This document shows positions 61,701 through 64,000 of a DNA stretch of 64,000 nucleotides, piece by piece. The position numbers and the translations under genes were made by a program. Location: assembly GCF_001429545.1 (NCBI RefSeq), contig NZ_LMSP01000005.1, positions 30,345 through 94,344 on the forward strand. Reading direction: 5' to 3'. The notes beneath the pieces were generated by a model, which was given only the letters and a program-made list of their open reading frames with translations, was not told the origin of the DNA and ran no database searches. Each line of letters begins with the position of its first letter. Within the stretch, counting starts at the first letter, position 1. This DNA is from Paenibacillus sp. Soil787 (GTDB taxonomy: Bacteria; Bacillota; Bacilli; Paenibacillales; NBRC-103111).

Positions 61701-62383
61701 TGTGGGAGAATGTAATTTATACAAAAGCCCAAGCAAAATTTAAGTTTCAACAAATTGAGGCCGAACCAGAAAACTGTGCACCACGTCAAGTCAAAGCACC
61801 TTTTGATCAGCTACGTGATATCATGATGAACGAAAAGAAAACATTTTTAATGGATGAAATGAAGAAAATTAATTCTTATGCATTTGATTTGCATATGGGA
61901 TTGACATTGTACCATGTGCTAAATGAAGAATACGGCTTTAACGAGAGACTAGCAGCTCAAGATGAGATGTGGCGTTATTTATCGTTGGAGGTATTTCCTG
62001 ACTTAGTATACGAACGTTTTGGGATGAATGATCAACGTTTTTATAAAGGAACACGTCGTATTTGGTTGAAAAGTATTTGGTGGTATATTCATCTTTCTTG
62101 GCAAGGAACAGAGGAAGAAACATTTGATATATTAAAAGGTAATTCGGCAGATGAAATCCTTCAACTACTCGACCGTTCAGGTAGTGGTGGTTATCGTGTG
62201 GAATTAACACGCAAAATGATGCGCCAGTTTAAAGTACATGCTAATAGCAAAGTGCCACAATTATTTCGTCGTGTGTTGAAATTGAACACAGCACGGTTAA
62301 ATATGATTGAACCTAGTTTAGTAGAAGGTGGCATAGAAACATACGTAACAGATTTGTATAAGTATTTTCAAAAGGACTTTTAG
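61700..62383 (+). CDS. DUF6339-like protein of the Z1 system
   Basis: 227 residues from GTG 61700 (AGGTGA upstream), overlapping the previous stop by one base. It is largely helical, with YGFNERLAAQDEMWRYLSLE, FYKGTRRIWLKSIWWYIHLS and a LLDRSGSGGYRVELTRKMMR segment. I recognise it as similar to DUF6339-type proteins that accompany Z1/DUF4420 operons, from memory. No catalytic motif is evident. Confidence 0.68.
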   Translation: MWENVIYTKAQAKFKFQQIEAEPENCAPRQVKAPFDQLRDIMMNEKKTFLMDEMKKINSYAFDLHMGLTLYHVLNEEYGFNERLAAQDEMWRYLSLEVFPDLVYERFGMNDQRFYKGTRRIWLKSIWWYIHLSWQGTEEETFDILKGNSADEILQLLDRSGSGGYRVELTRKMMRQFKVHANSKVPQLFRRVLKLNTARLNMIEPSLVEGGIETYVTDLYKYFQKDF

Positions 62384-62408
62384 AAAAATTGGAGAAAGAG
62401 TCGAGTAT

Positions 62409-63314
62409 ATGGAAACAATACAAAAAATTAGAGAAGGCTTCGCATATTTTCGAACATCTGCAAAACGTTCCATTACATTGAAAGAGCAGTATTATTGGAT
62501 TGCGAAAATTGATGGTACGCAAGGTGTTGCCATTGAAATCCCAGCAGATAAACATGTAAATGAGCAGTTAACTAGCATTTCTTATTATACGAAAGAATAT
62601 GTAATTGGTGGTGAAGAACGCCATTTATTAATGCTCGTATCTGATCATCCGAAGTTATACGATGATTTTGCTATTATATGTGCTGGCTTTTTAGAGAAGG
62701 TGCTCGATGCAGAATCGTATCAAGAAATCCAACAGAATCCGATTTCTTGGTGGCATGCGATGAAAGAACTGATGGGCAATGCCAATATTGAAAAAGCAGC
62801 CTATAGCGTACTAGCTGAAATGCTAAGTTACCATTATTTGTTGAAACAAGAAAAAGACGTTTCTTGGGTAGGGCCATTTGATGGTTCTGTTGATTTTAAT
62901 TGTAATGATGGTTGCTATGAGGTGAAATCGACTGTAGCACGTTATGGCTCGCAAATTATAATTAATAGTCAATATCAGCTAAAAGCAAAATATTTGTTGT
63001 TTTATCGTTTTGAGCCTGATGCTTACGGTATTTCGATTCAAGATATGCTTACAAAATTAGTAGAATTGGACGTAGAAGAATCGGAAATCGAACGTGCACT
63101 TGAAAAACTAAAATACCCAATTGGCAGTGAAGTTCGTACAAAATCATATCGCCTGCTCGAAGTAATGAAATATGAAATCGATGAAAGCTTTCCAAAAATT
63201 GTACCAGAAAGTTTTATAGATGGACAATTGCCTAAACATATTAGTGGACTCATTTATAAATTAGAATTAGATGGTTTGAATGGGGAAGTTATTGATTTAA
63301 AGGAATTCAAATAG
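62409..63314 (+). CDS. PD-(D/E)XK nuclease of the Z1 system (DUF4420-like)
   Basis: 301 residues. The nuclease signature is visible: Asp162 in GSVDFNCNDG, then Glu171-Val-Lys173 (CYEVKST), the order D-x8-E-x-K of the restriction-endonuclease fold. The protein resembles PF14390 (DUF4420), a PD-(D/E)XK family found with Z1 and GHKL ATPases. It starts 25 bp after the DUF6339-like gene and is the last gene of the unit. It is the presumed DNA-cutting effector. Confidence 0.85.
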   Translation: METIQKIREGFAYFRTSAKRSITLKEQYYWIAKIDGTQGVAIEIPADKHVNEQLTSISYYTKEYVIGGEERHLLMLVSDHPKLYDDFAIICAGFLEKVLDAESYQEIQQNPISWWHAMKELMGNANIEKAAYSVLAEMLSYHYLLKQEKDVSWVGPFDGSVDFNCNDGCYEVKSTVARYGSQIIINSQYQLKAKYLLFYRFEPDAYGISIQDMLTKLVELDVEESEIERALEKLKYPIGSEVRTKSYRLLEVMKYEIDESFPKIVPESFIDGQLPKHISGLIYKLELDGLNGEVIDLKEFK

Positions 63315-63684
63315 AATTAGTTGATGTTCTTTATAATGGATATCGACTATATCTGAAGCTTCCAACAAAACTCTTAATAACAACTCAAATATACTTCGAC
63401 CAGTGGAATTTACAAATTAGCCTTGATAGAACTAATAAGGCTAGTAATCCAATGCTGTATTGACTTTTGAGTAGTTTTTTGATGTTTCCATCGAATTAAT
63501 TCGAGATATCTTAAAATTACTCTATTAGCTATTTTAATGAAACAGTTCATCCAATATGTTTATTTCATCACATAATTAGTGATTTGTTCTGTATGTAGAA
63601 GATTTTCCTACGATAGAAGAGGAAAAAGTATGTTGCAGAACTATAATATAATCATTGGATGAAAATATCATTGGACTAAAGTGC
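63315..63684. other. Gene-free AT-rich stretch after the Z1 operon
   Basis: I see no ORF with a ribosome binding site, no repeat and no attachment-site copy in this stretch. It does not contain TTGGAAAATGTAGG. Confidence 0.4.
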
Positions 63685-63686
63685 AT

Positions 63687-63733
63687 AAAAAGGGGTGCTA
63701 TTTGTCAAAGAGCCACAATTGCAACCCTTTTCT
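63687..63733. terminator. Stem-loop terminator (probably minus strand)
   Basis: AAAAAGGGGTGC pairs with GCAACCCTTTT across a 22-nt loop, one mismatch. T-runs are available on both strands. It lies about 60 bp beyond the stop of the small minus-strand ORF at 63792-63860. Confidence 0.6.
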
Positions 63734-63791
63734 TCTAGTTTCATTTTCTTTCCTGCTCGGTTAACAGAAGTCCGGATTTATCTTGTTATTT

Positions 63792-63860
63792 TTAGTCACG
63801 AAGTGTTTTTTGGTTCTCTTTGGCTTGATCGATAAACTGGACCATTCCCTGATTGGTCAT
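63792..63860 (-). CDS. Tiny ORF, 22 residues, with strong ribosome binding site
   Basis: On the minus strand, AAAGGAG lies 8 bp before ATG 63860, and the frame reads MTNQGMVQFIDQAKENQKTL plus two residues before TAA. A terminator-like hairpin follows. The sequence has the look of the start of a Nif11-like leader or another small helical peptide, but it is too short to assign. It could also be the 5' remnant of a longer gene. Confidence 0.35.
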   Translation of the reverse strand: MTNQGMVQFIDQAKENQKTLRD

Positions 63861-64000
63861 CTCAAAATCTCCTTTGACATTTCGGTACAGCTTTGAAACC
63901 CAGTAGTTGTTATTATATATTTTGTACTTTCAATTCATGAAATTAGTAATTTGTCTCAACAGGGGTATGGTGTTGCTTAGTAGAAATAGCAAGATACGGG

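Noticed and set aside
63315..64000. Right-hand attachment site of the island
   Set aside because: No copy of TTGGAAAATGTAGG is present here, so the right end of the island is not in view.

Overview
The window looks like a chromosomal segment of a Bacillales bacterium, most likely Paenibacillus or a close relative. The evidence is strong AAGGAGG-type ribosome binding sites, frequent GTG and TTG starts, a complete purine operon in the Bacillus order (purEKBCSQLFMNHD), Bacillus-type two-component pairs (ComP/ComA, DctS/DctR, YesM/YesN), and intergenic DNA crowded with repeat families of the kind seen in Paenibacillus. No rRNA, tRNA, CRISPR array or intact insertion sequence was found.

Layout, left half. 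Positions 1-112 hold a 14-bp tandem repeat. 439-6358 is a probable operon for oxidation of a purine-like or N-heterocyclic compound: a three-subunit molybdenum hydroxylase, a BMP-type binding lipoprotein and a Rieske oxygenase. 6470-11319 is a rearranged ComQXPA quorum-sensing locus: ComP kinase, ComA regulator and ComQ prenyltransferase on the plus strand, plus a divergent 66-residue ORF ending in NGNWT that is a good candidate for the ComX pheromone precursor. 11749-12220 is a relic in which a PerR-box-like palindrome sits on a catalase fragment and a truncated PerR. 12402-18731 is a C4-dicarboxylate module: DctB binding protein, DctS/DctR, malic enzyme and DctP symporter.

Centre. 18944-33938 is the purine biosynthesis operon. 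It has two inverted PurBoxes, a promoter and a guanine riboswitch in front, and a terminator behind. Three intercistronic gaps hold repeats, including an array of a 112-bp unit between purN and purH; the same unit forms a second, inverted array at 43.5-44.2 kb. 34255-41918 is a YesM/YesN-controlled ABC uptake operon for an oligosaccharide-type substrate, ending in a PHP-domain hydrolase. 42063-52632 is a mixed housekeeping region: an MCP remnant, a small membrane protein, an amidase, a DODA dioxygenase, a DCC-family protein, YerB, YerC, a SirB/CbiX-like chelatase, DgkB and RlmCD.

Right end. Just after the 3' end of rlmCD the base composition drops and a genomic island begins. Its left part is debris: a 45-residue Cys-pair protein, a membrane protein, a serine-recombinase C-terminal remnant beside a 14-bp direct repeat of the rlmCD end, and a multiply broken coiled-coil membrane gene. 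Its core (55857-63314) is a five-gene, tightly packed operon: Z1-domain ATPase, GHKL (MutL-like) ATPase, an unrecognised 314-residue protein, a DUF6339-like protein and a PD-(D/E)XK nuclease. This is the best candidate in the window for a poorly described DNA-targeting anti-phage system. No methyltransferase gene is visible in the part of the island covered.
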